Assembly (NCBI RefSeq): GCF_000244915.1
Contig: NZ_CM001442.1
Location: 496,001-560,000, forward strand
Reading direction: 5' to 3'
Length of the DNA: 64,000 nt
From: Bradyrhizobium sp. WSM471
Lineage (GTDB): Bacteria > Pseudomonadota > Alphaproteobacteria > Rhizobiales > Xanthobacteraceae
The notes under the pieces are model-generated. The model did not search any database, was not told the DNA's origin, and saw only the letters and a list, made by a program, of their open reading frames with translations. This document shows, in pieces, positions 54,641-63,636 of the stretch (positions are counted from its first letter, which is position 1; every line of letters starts with the position of its first letter). Made by a program: the position numbers and the translations under genes.

Positions 54641-56674
54641 ATGCCCGTCAAGTCGAAGCCGACCATATCGAAGCTGCTCACCTTGCGTTTTCGCGCAAAA
54701 ATCATCCTCGGCTTCGTGGCGGTGCTCGCCATCCTCGCCGTCAGCATGGCTTTCGCGTATTTCGGCTTCGAGCGGATCCAGGCCGCCGTGGCCTCCTACC
54801 GCTCCAGCGTCGCCGAAGCGGACCTTGCGCGGACGGTCGATCGCGAGCTGATCGCCTATCAGGGGCTGGCCCGGGCCTACACGCTGACCGGCGCGGCGGA
54901 TGACGAGACCGCGGCCAAGGCAGCCGAAGAGAATTTGAGGGCCGCGATCGCCAAGTCGGCGGCGGCCACCACGGGCGCCGCGCGCCGCGAGCAGGTCGGC
55001 AAGCTCGAGGCCGACTTCAAGAGCTTTACCAAGGTGTTCGGCGAGATCATCACGCTGACGCGCGACAACAACAAGATCGCGACCGATGAGCTCAACAGCG
55101 TCGGCAACAAGATCCGCTTCAAGTTCGACGATCTTGCCGATACCGCGGCATTGGCGGGCCTGAACTCGGTTCAGAGCACGGCCAAGGACATCACCTCGCA
55201 ATACCTTGCGGTCTCCACCTCGGTCAGCGCTTTCGTCGCCAAGCCGGAGCCGAAGACCGCCGACGGCGTGACCGCCCGCATCAAATTTCTGGAGACCTTG
55301 CTGGTCTCGATCTATGCCAACGACCAGAAGATCACCGACCGCGTCACCGAGATCAGCAATCTCCTCAAGCAGTACCGCGCCTCCTTTTCAAAGCTGACCG
55401 AGAACGTGAAGGTCATCGTCAAGCTGAACGGCGAGATGACCAAGACGGCCGCGTCCATTCTCAAGCTCTCGGGTGAGCTGCGGTCGGAGCTGACGACGGA
55501 TCAGCAGCGCATCGAGGTCAACGCCAATGCCACCATCGGCGAGACCGAGCGGCTGATGCTGATGATGGCGCTGGGCGGCTTGGCCGTCGGCGCTGCGCTC
55601 GCCCTGATGCTGGGCAACGGCATTTCGCGTCCGATGATCGCGATGTGCAAGGCAATGCGCGAGCTTGCCGCGGGCAATTTCGACGTCGTGCTGCCGGGCC
55701 TGGGCCGCAAGGACGAGATCGGCGAGATGGCCGGCGCGGTGGAAGAATTCAAGGTGCAGGCCGTGGCCAAGGCCGAGCGCGATGCCGCCGCCAACGAACT
55801 TCAGAACAGGGAGCAGGCCGCAAGCCGTCGTTCCGAACTGATTCGTTTCGCCGACGATTTCGAGAGCGCGGTCGGCGCCATCGTCTCCAACGTCTCGGCT
55901 TCCGCCGTGCAGCTGGAATCGGCGGCCTCGACGCTGACCCGCACCGCCGAGACCACCCAGAGCCTGTCGAGCCAGGTCGCCGACGTCTCCGAGCAGGCCT
56001 CCAGCAACATGCAGTCGGTCGCCACCGCGACCGAAGAGCTCTCGGCCTCCGTCGAGGAGATCGGCCGCCAGGTCCGCGATTCCAGCCGTATTGCCGAAGC
56101 TGCCGTGGTGCAGGCAAAGGAGACCGATAACCGCATCGGCAAGCTCTCGCATGCCGCCCAGCAGATCGGCGAAGTCGTCAAGCTCATCACGGCGATCGCC
56201 GAGCAGACCAATCTTCTCGCTCTGAATGCGACGATCGAGGCGGCACGCGCCGGTGAAGCCGGGCGCGGCTTTGCAGTTGTCGCCAGCGAAGTGAAGTCGC
56301 TGGCGAGCCAGACGGCGAAGGCCACCGACGAAATCTCCTCGCACATCACGGGCATGCAAGGGGCGACGGCCGAGTCGGTTGCGGCGATCAAGGAGATCGG
56401 CGCCACCATCGGCCAGATCTCGTCGATCTCGACGTCGATTGCGAGCGCAGTGGAGCAGCAAGGCGCGGCGACGCAGGAAATCGCGCGCAGCGTCCAGACG
56501 GTTGCGCAGGGCACTCAGACCGCCGCCACCGACATCGGCCAGGTCAACCGCGGCGCCGCCGAGACCGGCTCGGCCTCGGAAGAGGTGCTGCATTCGGCCA
56601 AGACACTGTCGTCCGAAAGCACCCGCCTGCGCGCCGAGCTCGACCGCTTCATGGGGAATATCCGGGCAGCGTAG
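54641..56674 (+). CDS. Methyl-accepting chemotaxis protein, tandem copy 2
   Basis: A 677-aa chemoreceptor with the same order as copy 1: span ([20 protein letters not shown]), periplasmic helical domain, span ([20 protein letters not shown]), HAMP ([20 protein letters not shown]) and signalling domain ending in [11 protein letters not shown]. From about 55619 to 56674 it aligns without gaps to 53295-54350, with only scattered base changes, while the sensor domains share only general form (TDxDLARxxDRELxAY start). This indicates duplication followed by gene conversion of the output half. ATG 54641 follows GGGGTGGGGA; 54629 is an in-frame alternative. Confidence 0.93.
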   Translation: MPVKSKPTISKLLTLRFRAKIILGFVAVLAILAVSMAFAYFGFERIQAAVASYRSSVAEADLARTVDRELIAYQGLARAYTLTGAADDETAAKAAEENLRAAIAKSAAATTGAARREQVGKLEADFKSFTKVFGEIITLTRDNNKIATDELNSVGNKIRFKFDDLADTAALAGLNSVQSTAKDITSQYLAVSTSVSAFVAKPEPKTADGVTARIKFLETLLVSIYANDQKITDRVTEISNLLKQYRASFSKLTENVKVIVKLNGEMTKTAASILKLSGELRSELTTDQQRIEVNANATIGETERLMLMMALGGLAVGAALALMLGNGISRPMIAMCKAMRELAAGNFDVVLPGLGRKDEIGEMAGAVEEFKVQAVAKAERDAAANELQNREQAASRRSELIRFADDFESAVGAIVSNVSASAVQLESAASTLTRTAETTQSLSSQVADVSEQASSNMQSVATATEELSASVEEIGRQVRDSSRIAEAAVVQAKETDNRIGKLSHAAQQIGEVVKLITAIAEQTNLLALNATIEAARAGEAGRGFAVVASEVKSLASQTAKATDEISSHITGMQGATAESVAAIKEIGATIGQISSISTSIASAVEQQGAATQEIARSVQTVAQGTQTAATDIGQVNRGAAETGSASEEVLHSAKTLSSESTRLRAELDRFMGNIRAA

Positions 56675-56700
56675 GCTCGAAGCGCGCCACGCACTCCGCC

Positions 56701-56832
56701 GTCGTCCTGGCAAAAGCCAGGACCCATTACCCCAAGGAGGAGTTGTCGGGCGAACTGCCAACTCCGGATCATCGCCAAACCGCTTCCCGGGGTCATAGAT
56801 CCTGGATCGGCGCTGCGCTTGTCCAGGACGAC
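56701..56832. repeat. Intergenic palindromic repeat, family B (copy 4)
   Basis: Outer arms GTCGTCCTGGCAA and GTCCAGGACGAC; internal sequence (GAGTTGTCGGGCGAACTG, GGGGTCATAGATCCTGGATC) is nearly the same as the copy at 54366, so the repeat was probably duplicated with the chemoreceptor gene. Confidence 0.85.
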
Positions 56833-56839
56833 CCGGCGC

Positions 56840-56998
56840 TCACTCCCTCCCGAACGCCCGATTCAGCTCCACTCTTGCCGCTCCACTGGTGTGCGCTGCG
56901 TCTGCGGCAGCGTCGCGCTCCTTCGTCATGCGTTGTGACCAGGGCTTCGATGAGGCGCGCCGGGTGCTCTTTGCGAGAATGTGTCGTCTTTCTGACAT
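56840..56998 (-). CDS. Possible small basic protein, 52 aa
   Basis: ATG 56998 opens a frame beginning MSERRHILAKSTRRASSKPW and ending ARVELNRAFGRE exactly at the edge of the palindromic repeat. AAGGAG lies upstream, but better placed for another ATG at 57005 in a different frame, which would run into the repeat. Composition is strongly basic and Ser/Ala-rich. Recorded as a candidate only. Confidence 0.28.
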   Translation of the reverse strand: MSERRHILAKSTRRASSKPWSQRMTKERDAAADAAHTSGAARVELNRAFGRE

Positions 56999-57189
56999 GT
57001 GCCATGCTCGCAACTCCTTGCGGCCCCATCGAAAATCGGCGGGCGCGAACCGCTGTTGCGGCTGGAACCTGCCCTCGCCGCAGACGTTGTCGCAGGTGGC
57101 AGGCGGAATGCCGCACCCCCTTGATCGGATCGCTCCCGTCCACGCCATGTGAACCGGGGCCATGTCCATTGGTCTGATGCAACAACGCG

Positions 57190-58686
57190 ATGGAATTGCA
57201 GCGAAGCCCAGCGCCGGTCGATGGACCTGTGGTCTCCGTGGTCCCGAAGGCGGCCGCGGCTGATCGCATCATCGAAACCAGCATCCCCGCACGACTCGAC
57301 GCGCTGCCGTGGAGCGGCTTTCACACCCGTGTCGTGCTCGCGCTCGGCATCACCTGGATTCTGGATGGCCTCGAGGTCACGCTGGCCGGCGCGCTCTCCG
57401 GCGCATTGAAGCAGAGTCCCACCCTGCATTTCTCCAATCTCGATCTCGGCATTGCCAATTCCGCCTATCTCGCGGGCGCGGTGCTCGGCGCGCTCGGTTT
57501 CGGCTGGCTGACCGATCGGATCGGCCGCAAGAAGTTGTTCTTCATCACGCTCGCGCTCTATCTCTCGGCGACGGCCGCGACCGCTCTGTCATGGAATGTC
57601 GCGAGCTACGCACTGTTTCGCTTCCTCACCGGTGCCGGCATCGGCGGCGAATATACCGCGATCAATTCGACCATCCAGGAATTGGTGCCGGCGCGCTATC
57701 GCGGCTGGACCGATCTCGTCATCAACGGTAGCTTCTGGATCGGCGCCGCGATGGGCGCGGTGGCGGCCATCGTGCTGCTCGATCCCGCGGTGATCGGCCC
57801 CGATCTCGGCTGGCGCCTCGCTTATCTCATCGGCGCGGCCATCGGCCTCGTCGTGCTCTTGATGCGGATGTGGATTCCGGAGAGTCCGCGCTGGCTGATG
57901 ATCCACGGCCGTCCCGACCAGGCCCACGCCATCGTCGACGAGATCGAGCGCTCGGTGATTGGACACGACCAGGACACGAGCGATGGCCGGTTCGCCAAGA
58001 TCCGCCTGAAAATGCGGAGTCACACGCCGATCCGCGAGGTCGTGCACACGCTGTTCTCGGTGTATCGCCAGCGGGCGATGGTCGGCCTCGTGCTGATGAT
58101 CGCGCAGGCCTTCTTCTACAACGCCATCTTCTTCACCTTTGCGCTGGTGTTGACCGATTTTTACGGGATCAGCGCCGATCATGTCGGCTGGTATCTGCTC
58201 CCCTTCGCCGCCGGCAATTTCCTCGGTCCGCTGCTGCTCGGCCGCCTGTTCGATACGCTCGGCTGCCGTACCATGATCATGTTCACCTACGGGACGTCGG
58301 GCCTGTTGCTGGCGCTGTCGGGTTATCTGTTCTCGATCGGCGCCTTGAGCGCGCAAGGGCAGACCATCGCCTGGATGGTGATCTTCTTCTTTGCCTCGCC
58401 GGCCGCGAGCGCCGCCTATCTCACCGTCAGCGAGACTTTTCCCTTGGAAGTCCGCGCGCTCGCGATCGCGGTGTTCTATGCGGTCGGCACCGGCATCGGC
58501 GGTGTGATCGGCCCCGCGCTGTTCGGGGCGCTGATCGATACGGGATCACGCACGAGCGTGTTCGCAGGCTATTTGCTGGGGGCATTCCTGATGATCGCGG
58601 CCGCGATCGTGGCGTGGCGCTATGCCGTCTCGGCGGAACGCAGATCGCTCGAAGAAATCGCGCGGCCGCTTGCTTCCATGGAGTAG
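57190..58686 (+). CDS. MFS transporter, sugar-porter-like
   Basis: A 498-aa major facilitator with twelve predicted spans. Family motifs include GWLTDRIGRKKLFFITLALY between spans 2 and 3, FRFLTGAGIGGEYTAINSTI, and WIPESPRWLMIHGRPDQA after span 6, typical of sugar/metabolite:H+ symporters. It stands three bases before otsB, so the two are co-transcribed; GGAG at the end of this gene serves as the otsB ribosome binding site. Import of a sugar feeding trehalose synthesis or export of trehalose are both possible. No strong ribosome binding site precedes ATG 57190. Confidence 0.88.
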   Translation: MELQRSPAPVDGPVVSVVPKAAAADRIIETSIPARLDALPWSGFHTRVVLALGITWILDGLEVTLAGALSGALKQSPTLHFSNLDLGIANSAYLAGAVLGALGFGWLTDRIGRKKLFFITLALYLSATAATALSWNVASYALFRFLTGAGIGGEYTAINSTIQELVPARYRGWTDLVINGSFWIGAAMGAVAAIVLLDPAVIGPDLGWRLAYLIGAAIGLVVLLMRMWIPESPRWLMIHGRPDQAHAIVDEIERSVIGHDQDTSDGRFAKIRLKMRSHTPIREVVHTLFSVYRQRAMVGLVLMIAQAFFYNAIFFTFALVLTDFYGISADHVGWYLLPFAAGNFLGPLLLGRLFDTLGCRTMIMFTYGTSGLLLALSGYLFSIGALSAQGQTIAWMVIFFFASPAASAAYLTVSETFPLEVRALAIAVFYAVGTGIGGVIGPALFGALIDTGSRTSVFAGYLLGAFLMIAAAIVAWRYAVSAERRSLEEIARPLASME

Positions 58687-58689
58687 ACT

Positions 58690-59511
58690 ATGAAATCGGA
58701 ACTGGCTGAATTGGATCAGAAGCGCACCATGGTCGACGATGAAGCGCCCGATGCGGTGCCGGTGCCCCACGCACTCGTGCCGCATCTCAATGAAACAGCG
58801 ATCCTGCTCGACATCGACGGGACGCTGCTCGACCTGATGCCGACGCCGCGCGAGGTGTGGGTGCCGCCCGGCCTGTCGGAAACACTGAACCGGTTGACGG
58901 AGCGCACCTCGGGCGCGCTGGCGATGGTCAGCGGCCGTTCGCTCAACGACATCGACCTGATCTTCGCGCCCGATGTCTTCCGCGCCGTCGCCGGCCACGG
59001 CGCGGAGATGCGGCTTTCGGTGGACAACGAAGCCGATGCGGTCAGCGCGCCGCCGCTGGACAAGGAGCTGAAGCGGCGGCTCGCGGCGGTTGCCAAGCTC
59101 AGTCCCGGCATTCTGCTCGAAGACAAGGGCTATTCGCTGGCGCTGCATTACCGCCTCGCGCCGCATGCGGAGAAGGCGATCTATGAAGCCGTTTCGCTGA
59201 TCCGCGCCGACCTGCCCAATGCGCCGATCGAGGTGCTGCCCGGCAAGTTCGTTTGCGAAATCAAGCATTCCGGTTTCACCAAGGCGACCGGCGTGCGCGA
59301 GTTGATGAAGCACGAGCCTTTCAAGGGACGCCGTCCGATCTTCATCGGCGACGATGTTACCGACGAGACCGTGTTCGCGATCATGCCCGACATGAACGGG
59401 CTCGCCTTCTCGGTCGGCCGCCGCGCCATGGGCGTCAACGGGCACTTCGACGCGCCGAACGACGTGCGCGCGTTCCTTGCGCGGCTGCTCGACGACTCAA
59501 GGTTGGAATAA
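58690..59511 (+). CDS. otsB: Trehalose-6-phosphate phosphatase
   Basis: A 273-aa HAD-superfamily phosphatase that removes phosphate from trehalose-6-phosphate. Motif I is ILLDIDGTLLDLMPTP (Asp41 nucleophile, Asp43 acid); motif II is AMVSGRSL; the late motif is IFIGDDVTDETVF. The family-specific EDKGYSLALHYR is present. The start overlaps functionally with the MFS end. Followed after 238 bases by otsA. Confidence 0.94.
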   Translation: MKSELAELDQKRTMVDDEAPDAVPVPHALVPHLNETAILLDIDGTLLDLMPTPREVWVPPGLSETLNRLTERTSGALAMVSGRSLNDIDLIFAPDVFRAVAGHGAEMRLSVDNEADAVSAPPLDKELKRRLAAVAKLSPGILLEDKGYSLALHYRLAPHAEKAIYEAVSLIRADLPNAPIEVLPGKFVCEIKHSGFTKATGVRELMKHEPFKGRRPIFIGDDVTDETVFAIMPDMNGLAFSVGRRAMGVNGHFDAPNDVRAFLARLLDDSRLE

Positions 59512-59749
59512 GGCGCCGACATCTCGCAGCCACATATCGCGCGCGTAACTCTCCAGCGCGACCGCTTCATGCTGCGCGCGCCCATGTTCCAAAACCAAGT
59601 TTGTGTAGCGAATTCGTTGGGTTCCGTGAAGGTAAACCGGTTCCAACGCGCACGCCCGATTTTGGTTTCAATTGGTGCAAAGGATGATCAGGAACCATAT
59701 TGATGAACGGCAGTTAAATGGGGTGGAATGAAACAGGAGGGGACGACCT

Positions 59750-61213
59750 GTGAATTTAGTCGTCGTTTCGAATCGCGTCGCGCGCGGCAAGGCCAATGAG
59801 CCCATGACGGGCGGTCTCGCGGCGGCGTTGTTACCCGTTGTGGAACATTCGGGCGCGATCTGGGTGGGTTCCTCGGGCCGTGTGCGTGACGGACATCAAA
59901 AGGAGCCGTTCGCCGAGATCGAAGCACTGGGTTCGGGCGCGATTGCCACGCTGGATCTGCCGGCGGCGCATTACGGCGGCTATTACGAAGGTTTTGCCAA
60001 CTCTGCCCTGTGGCCGGCGCTGCACTCACGCAGCGATCTGATCCGCGTCTCCCGCGACGACTATGTCAGCTATCGCGAGGTCAACGCTTTCATGGCGCGC
60101 GCCTTGATGCGCTTCCGGAAAGCGCAAACTGCGTTCTGGGTACAGGATTATCATTTCCTCGCGCTCGGCGCGGAGCTGCGGGATCTCGGCGTCGACGATC
60201 CGATCGGCTTCTTCCTCCATACGCCATGGCCGGTCGCCGCGGTGATGCAGGGCGTGCCCAACCATCGCGAGCTGATCACGGCGATGCTGGCCTACGATCT
60301 GATCGGCTTTCAGACCCATGACGATTGCCAGAATTTTCTCGGCTATGTCGCGAGCGAACTCGGCCTCGCCGTCGAAGACGGCGTCGCGACCTCGCAGCAT
60401 GGCCGAACGCGCTGCGAGGTGTTTCCGATCGGCATCGACGCCGAGAAGTTCGCGCAATACGCGGCGAAATCGGCGTCGCATCCGGATGTGTCGCGGCTGC
60501 GCCGCAGCCTCAACGGTGAGCGGCTCGCGATTGGCGTCGACCGGCTCGATTATTCCAAGGGCCTCGTCAACCGCATCAGCGCGTTCGATCGGCTCTGGAC
60601 CGAGCATCCGCAGTTTGCGCGCAGCATTTCGCTGCTACAGATCGCAAATCCCTCGCGCGGTGCCATCGAAGCCTATGGCAATTTGCAGAACGAGGTCGCG
60701 CGGCTCGTGTCCGACGTCAACGGCCGCCATGGCGAGGCCGACTGGACACCGATCCGCTATCTCAACAAAGGCTTTAGCCAGGCCGTGCTCGCGGGCCTCT
60801 ATCGCACGGCGCAGATCGGTGTCGTGACGCCGCTGCACGACGGCATGAACCTTGTCGCCAAGGAATATGTCGCCGCGCAAAACCCGGCCGATCCCGGCGT
60901 GCTGGTTCTGTCGAAATTCGCTGGCGCGGCCAACGAGCTCGACGCCGCGCTGCTGGTCAATCCGCACGACATCGACGGGATGGCGCGCGCGATCGCGGTC
61001 GCGGCCGCGATGCCGCTCACCGAGCGCAAGATGCGCTGGGATGCGATGATGAAGAAGCTGCGCGGCCACACCATCCAGCAATGGTCGGCGGATTTCGTCG
61101 CTGAGCTGGAGAAGTGCCGGACGGAGAAGGCCGCGGTCGCGCCGCTCGCCAACCAGCCGCCGCAGGCGCTGCGCTGGCTCAAATCGGCGATCTCAGGCGT
61201 GCGGTTGATCTAG
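59750..61213 (+). CDS. otsA: Trehalose-6-phosphate synthase
   Basis: A 487-aa GT20 glycosyltransferase making trehalose-6-phosphate from UDP-glucose and glucose-6-phosphate. Signature segments: LVVVSNRVA at the N-terminus, TGGLAAALLPVV, FWVQDYHFLALGAELR, GFFLHTPWP, GVDRLDYSKGL, and TPLHDGMNLVAKEYVAAQ near the C-terminus. It starts at GTG 59750 with AGGAGG nine bases upstream. The 238-base gap after otsB may hold its own promoter, so otsA could be expressed separately in osmotic or desiccation stress. Confidence 0.96.
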   Translation: MNLVVVSNRVARGKANEPMTGGLAAALLPVVEHSGAIWVGSSGRVRDGHQKEPFAEIEALGSGAIATLDLPAAHYGGYYEGFANSALWPALHSRSDLIRVSRDDYVSYREVNAFMARALMRFRKAQTAFWVQDYHFLALGAELRDLGVDDPIGFFLHTPWPVAAVMQGVPNHRELITAMLAYDLIGFQTHDDCQNFLGYVASELGLAVEDGVATSQHGRTRCEVFPIGIDAEKFAQYAAKSASHPDVSRLRRSLNGERLAIGVDRLDYSKGLVNRISAFDRLWTEHPQFARSISLLQIANPSRGAIEAYGNLQNEVARLVSDVNGRHGEADWTPIRYLNKGFSQAVLAGLYRTAQIGVVTPLHDGMNLVAKEYVAAQNPADPGVLVLSKFAGAANELDAALLVNPHDIDGMARAIAVAAAMPLTERKMRWDAMMKKLRGHTIQQWSADFVAELEKCRTEKAAVAPLANQPPQALRWLKSAISGVRLI

Positions 61214-61220
61214 TCTCCTT

Positions 61221-61241
61221 CTCCCCGTTTTTTACGGGGAG
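61221..61241. terminator. Hairpin after otsA, possible bidirectional terminator
   Basis: CTCCCCGT and ACGGGGAG form an eight-base stem around TTTTT, eight bases after the otsA stop and 20 bases from the convergent gene end. No T run follows the stem. Confidence 0.5.
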
Positions 61242-61261
61242 GGCAGGGGAAGACGAGAACC

Positions 61262-61603
61262 TCAATAGCAATACGACACGCCTTCCAAAATTGCGCACTG
61301 CCGCTTGTTCGGCGCGTTCGGATCGTCGAGCGGCACCATGCCTTTGCCCTGGCCGACGAACACGCCCGGCCCGACATGCACCGAGCTCTTGTTGCCGATG
61401 ATGACGCTTTGATGCGGCGTCGCGCTCGAGCGGGTGCCGTCCGGCCAGAGGATGGCATCGCCGGAAAGCATTCCGTGCCGTCCATCGTCACAGCTGATGT
61501 CGACCCCTTGCCGGGTGCAGACCTGTGCGCCGGCCGGTCCGGCGAAGGCGGCGGCGAGGGCAGAAATCAGGCTCAGCGCGGCGATGGTGTTGCGGATGGT
61601 CAT
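61262..61603 (-). CDS. Small exported protein, unknown function
   Basis: A 113-aa protein with a clear signal peptide (MTIRNTIAALSLISALAAAF to AGPAGAQ). The mature part has four cysteines (QVCTRQGVDISCDDG, RQCAILEGVSYCY) that could form two disulphides, and a Gly-rich beta-like middle (SVIIGNKSSVHVGPGVFVGQ). No family recognised. Convergent with otsA. Confidence 0.75.
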   Translation of the reverse strand: MTIRNTIAALSLISALAAAFAGPAGAQVCTRQGVDISCDDGRHGMLSGDAILWPDGTRSSATPHQSVIIGNKSSVHVGPGVFVGQGKGMVPLDDPNAPNKRQCAILEGVSYCY

Positions 61604-61798
61604 GGTGCCCCGGACGTGTTTGACGGTCTTGAGTGAATCGTCGCGCCAAACCCACTACCGGTTCAGCCGGCGGGCGGTTCCGAGCGTTGGCGCCGCGCCT
61701 GATATTGTCTATAAAATACAATATCTTACGGAAAAATCATCCGATTTCCCCGCGATCCCTTGCAAAATCATCGGCGCCCCTTCAAGAGAGTGCGCTCC

Positions 61799-61888
61799 GG
61801 AGAGATGGCCGAGTGGCTTAAGGCGCACGCTTGGAAAGCGTGTGTGCGGGAAACCGTACCGTGGGTTCGAATCCCACTCTCTCCGCCA
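61799..61888 (+). tRNA. tRNA-Ser(GGA)
   Basis: A 90-nt class II tRNA. The acceptor stem GGAGAGA pairs with TCTCTCC, discriminator G, and CCA is encoded. The anticodon stem CACGC/GCGTG encloses loop TTGGAAA with anticodon GGA. A long variable arm (TGTGCGGGAAACCGTACC) and the T loop GGTTCGAATCC are present. Confidence 0.97.
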
Positions 61889-62007
61889 GTCGTACGATTT
61901 TGTACGCCAGATTGCGATTTCGCGCGCTTGGGTTCGCCAGTCGTGCCCAATGCACTATGGGCCGGCACTGGAGCCATTCGACGTCGTCGTTCATGGGTTC
62001 GGCGGAT

Positions 62008-62616
62008 TCAGCTCTTCGCGCCAGAGCCCCTCAGAGTGTCCCACGCCGCCAGACTGGCTTGATCGAACGACTTGCGGGATTCTGCTAACGCGGCGCTCAG
62101 CACCGACCATGACTCGCTGCCCGCCTGCTTCAGCTTCTGGAGACGTGCTTCAGCTTGGGACGCGTCGGACTTCAGCTGCTTGAGCGCGGCATCGAGATCG
62201 GTGGTCCGCGCTCCGGCCATTTTGGCGGCCGCCTCACGGAATCGATCCGCGGCCTCGTGCCACGCCTTGCCCTGCGCCGCTGCGATGTCTTTGAACGTGG
62301 CCTGCTGCTGCTCGATCTGCTTGCCGGCGCTCTCGAAGTAGGTCTTCATCTGCGCTTCGAAGCCCGCCCAGTGCTTTTCCAGCTCCGGCTTGGCGCGCGC
62401 CCAGGCGGCTTCGCCGGCTTCCGCTTGCGTCTTGAGCTGTGCCTGAAATTCATCCCGCCTCTTCTTCAGATCGGCGATGATCTGATCGGCCTTGACCATG
62501 GACTCCGCCTTGGCCTCGGTCGCCTTGGTCTCAAACGAAGCCAACGCGGCATCCATTTCATCGATCCGCTCCTTGGCTGAATTGAGGTAAAGATGCATGC
62601 TGCTCTGTTCTGACAT
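62008..62616 (-). CDS. Coiled-coil hypothetical protein, 202 aa
   Basis: Almost wholly alpha-helical and highly charged, with heptad-like patterning (KADQIIADLKKRRDEFQAQL, EKHWAGFEAQMKTYFESAGK, KQIEQQQATFKDIAAAQGKA). It resembles apolipoprotein- or phasin-like amphipathic coiled coils but lacks a family signature I can name. No signal peptide. GGAG precedes the ATG. Nearness to 3-hydroxybutyrate genes makes a polyhydroxybutyrate-granule role worth considering, but this is speculation. Confidence 0.7.
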   Translation of the reverse strand: MSEQSSMHLYLNSAKERIDEMDAALASFETKATEAKAESMVKADQIIADLKKRRDEFQAQLKTQAEAGEAAWARAKPELEKHWAGFEAQMKTYFESAGKQIEQQQATFKDIAAAQGKAWHEAADRFREAAAKMAGARTTDLDAALKQLKSDASQAEARLQKLKQAGSESWSVLSAALAESRKSFDQASLAAWDTLRGSGAKS

Positions 62617-62802
62617 GGCGGATCTCCATTGACTAGCCGATACGCTGATAGCGATCTCACAGCTTGGCGTTCTTCGACTTGACCTGTGTCAAGCTGCTCG
62701 TTGCGTTGTGTCTGAAACTACTTGAGGAAGGAGTATTGACGTTCCTGGCGACGCTGACGTCCTGGCTGCGCGCGGCCCTCGATCATCGGCGGGCGGCGAG
62801 TG

Positions 62803-63591
62803 CTACGCCGCGGTCCAGCCACCGTCGATCGCAAGATTGGCGCCGGTGATCTGCGCGGCCTCGTCGCTGCACAGAAACAGCGCCAGCGAGGCCACCTGCT
62901 CGACGGTGACGAATTCCTTGGTGGGTTGGGCCGCGAGCAGCACGTCGCTGATGACCTCATCTCTCCGCATTTTGCGTGCGTTCATTGTGTTCGGGATCTG
63001 CTTTTCCACCAGCGGCGTCCAGACGTAGCCGGGACTGATGCAGTTGCAGGTGATCTTTGATCTGGCGAGTTCCAGCGCTACCGTCTTGGTGAGCCCGTCG
63101 ATACCATGCTTGGCTGCAACATAGGCTGACTTGAACGGCGAGGCGACGCGCGAATGGGCCGAAGCCGTGCTGATGATCCGGCCCCAGCCGCGCTTCTTCA
63201 TGCCGGGCACCGCCGCACGAATGGCGTGGAATGCGGCGGATAGGTTGATCGCGATGACTGCGTCCCATTTATCGAGTGGAAACTCTTCGATGGGAGAGAC
63301 GTGCTGGACGCCGGCGTTGTTGACAAGGATGTCCACACTGCCAAAGGTCGCCTCACTGAGCGCGATCAGCCCGGCGATTTCGACCGGCTTCGCCATGTCT
63401 GCGTGCGAATAGATCGCCTTGACGGCGAACTCGCTTCTAATCGCAGAGCACTCTTTCTCGACCTCGGCAGGCGTCCCCATCCCGTTGAGTACGATATTTG
63501 CGCCCGCGGCTGCGAAGGCTCGCGCACATGCGAGCCCGATGCCGCTGGTCGAGCCGGTCACGACGGCTGTCTTTCCCTTCAGAATGGTCAT
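62803..63591 (-). CDS. bdhA: 3-hydroxybutyrate dehydrogenase (SDR family)
   Basis: A 262-aa short-chain dehydrogenase: NAD-binding GSTSGIGLACARAFA, NNAGVQHVSPIEEF, catalytic Ser-Tyr-Lys in STASAHSRVASPFKSAYVAA and K after it, and the C-terminal ITGANLAIDGGW. The HVSPIEEFPLDKWDAVIAIN segment is characteristic of 3-hydroxybutyrate dehydrogenase, which interconverts 3-hydroxybutyrate and acetoacetate in polyhydroxybutyrate turnover. A GTG nine bases earlier (63600) is the alternative start, with AGGG closer to it. Directly downstream of the acetoacetate decarboxylase gene. Confidence 0.92.
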   Translation of the reverse strand: MTILKGKTAVVTGSTSGIGLACARAFAAAGANIVLNGMGTPAEVEKECSAIRSEFAVKAIYSHADMAKPVEIAGLIALSEATFGSVDILVNNAGVQHVSPIEEFPLDKWDAVIAINLSAAFHAIRAAVPGMKKRGWGRIISTASAHSRVASPFKSAYVAAKHGIDGLTKTVALELARSKITCNCISPGYVWTPLVEKQIPNTMNARKMRRDEVISDVLLAAQPTKEFVTVEQVASLALFLCSDEAAQITGANLAIDGGWTAA

Positions 63592-63636
63592 TTCAGTCAC
63601 TTTGCCCTGTGTGTTGCCGGAGTGGTGGAGTTGCGA

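Larger units (their letters stand above)
56675..57189. other. 515-bp region between chemoreceptor 2 and the MFS gene
   Basis: It contains the family B repeat (56701-56832), one weak minus-strand small gene candidate (56840-56998), and the promoter region for the MFS gene nearest 57189. No other structure stood out. Confidence 0.5.

Noticed and set aside
61889..62007. Possible integration site next to tRNA-Ser
   Set aside because: No integrase gene and no second copy of the tRNA end within the window; neighbouring genes look like core chromosome.
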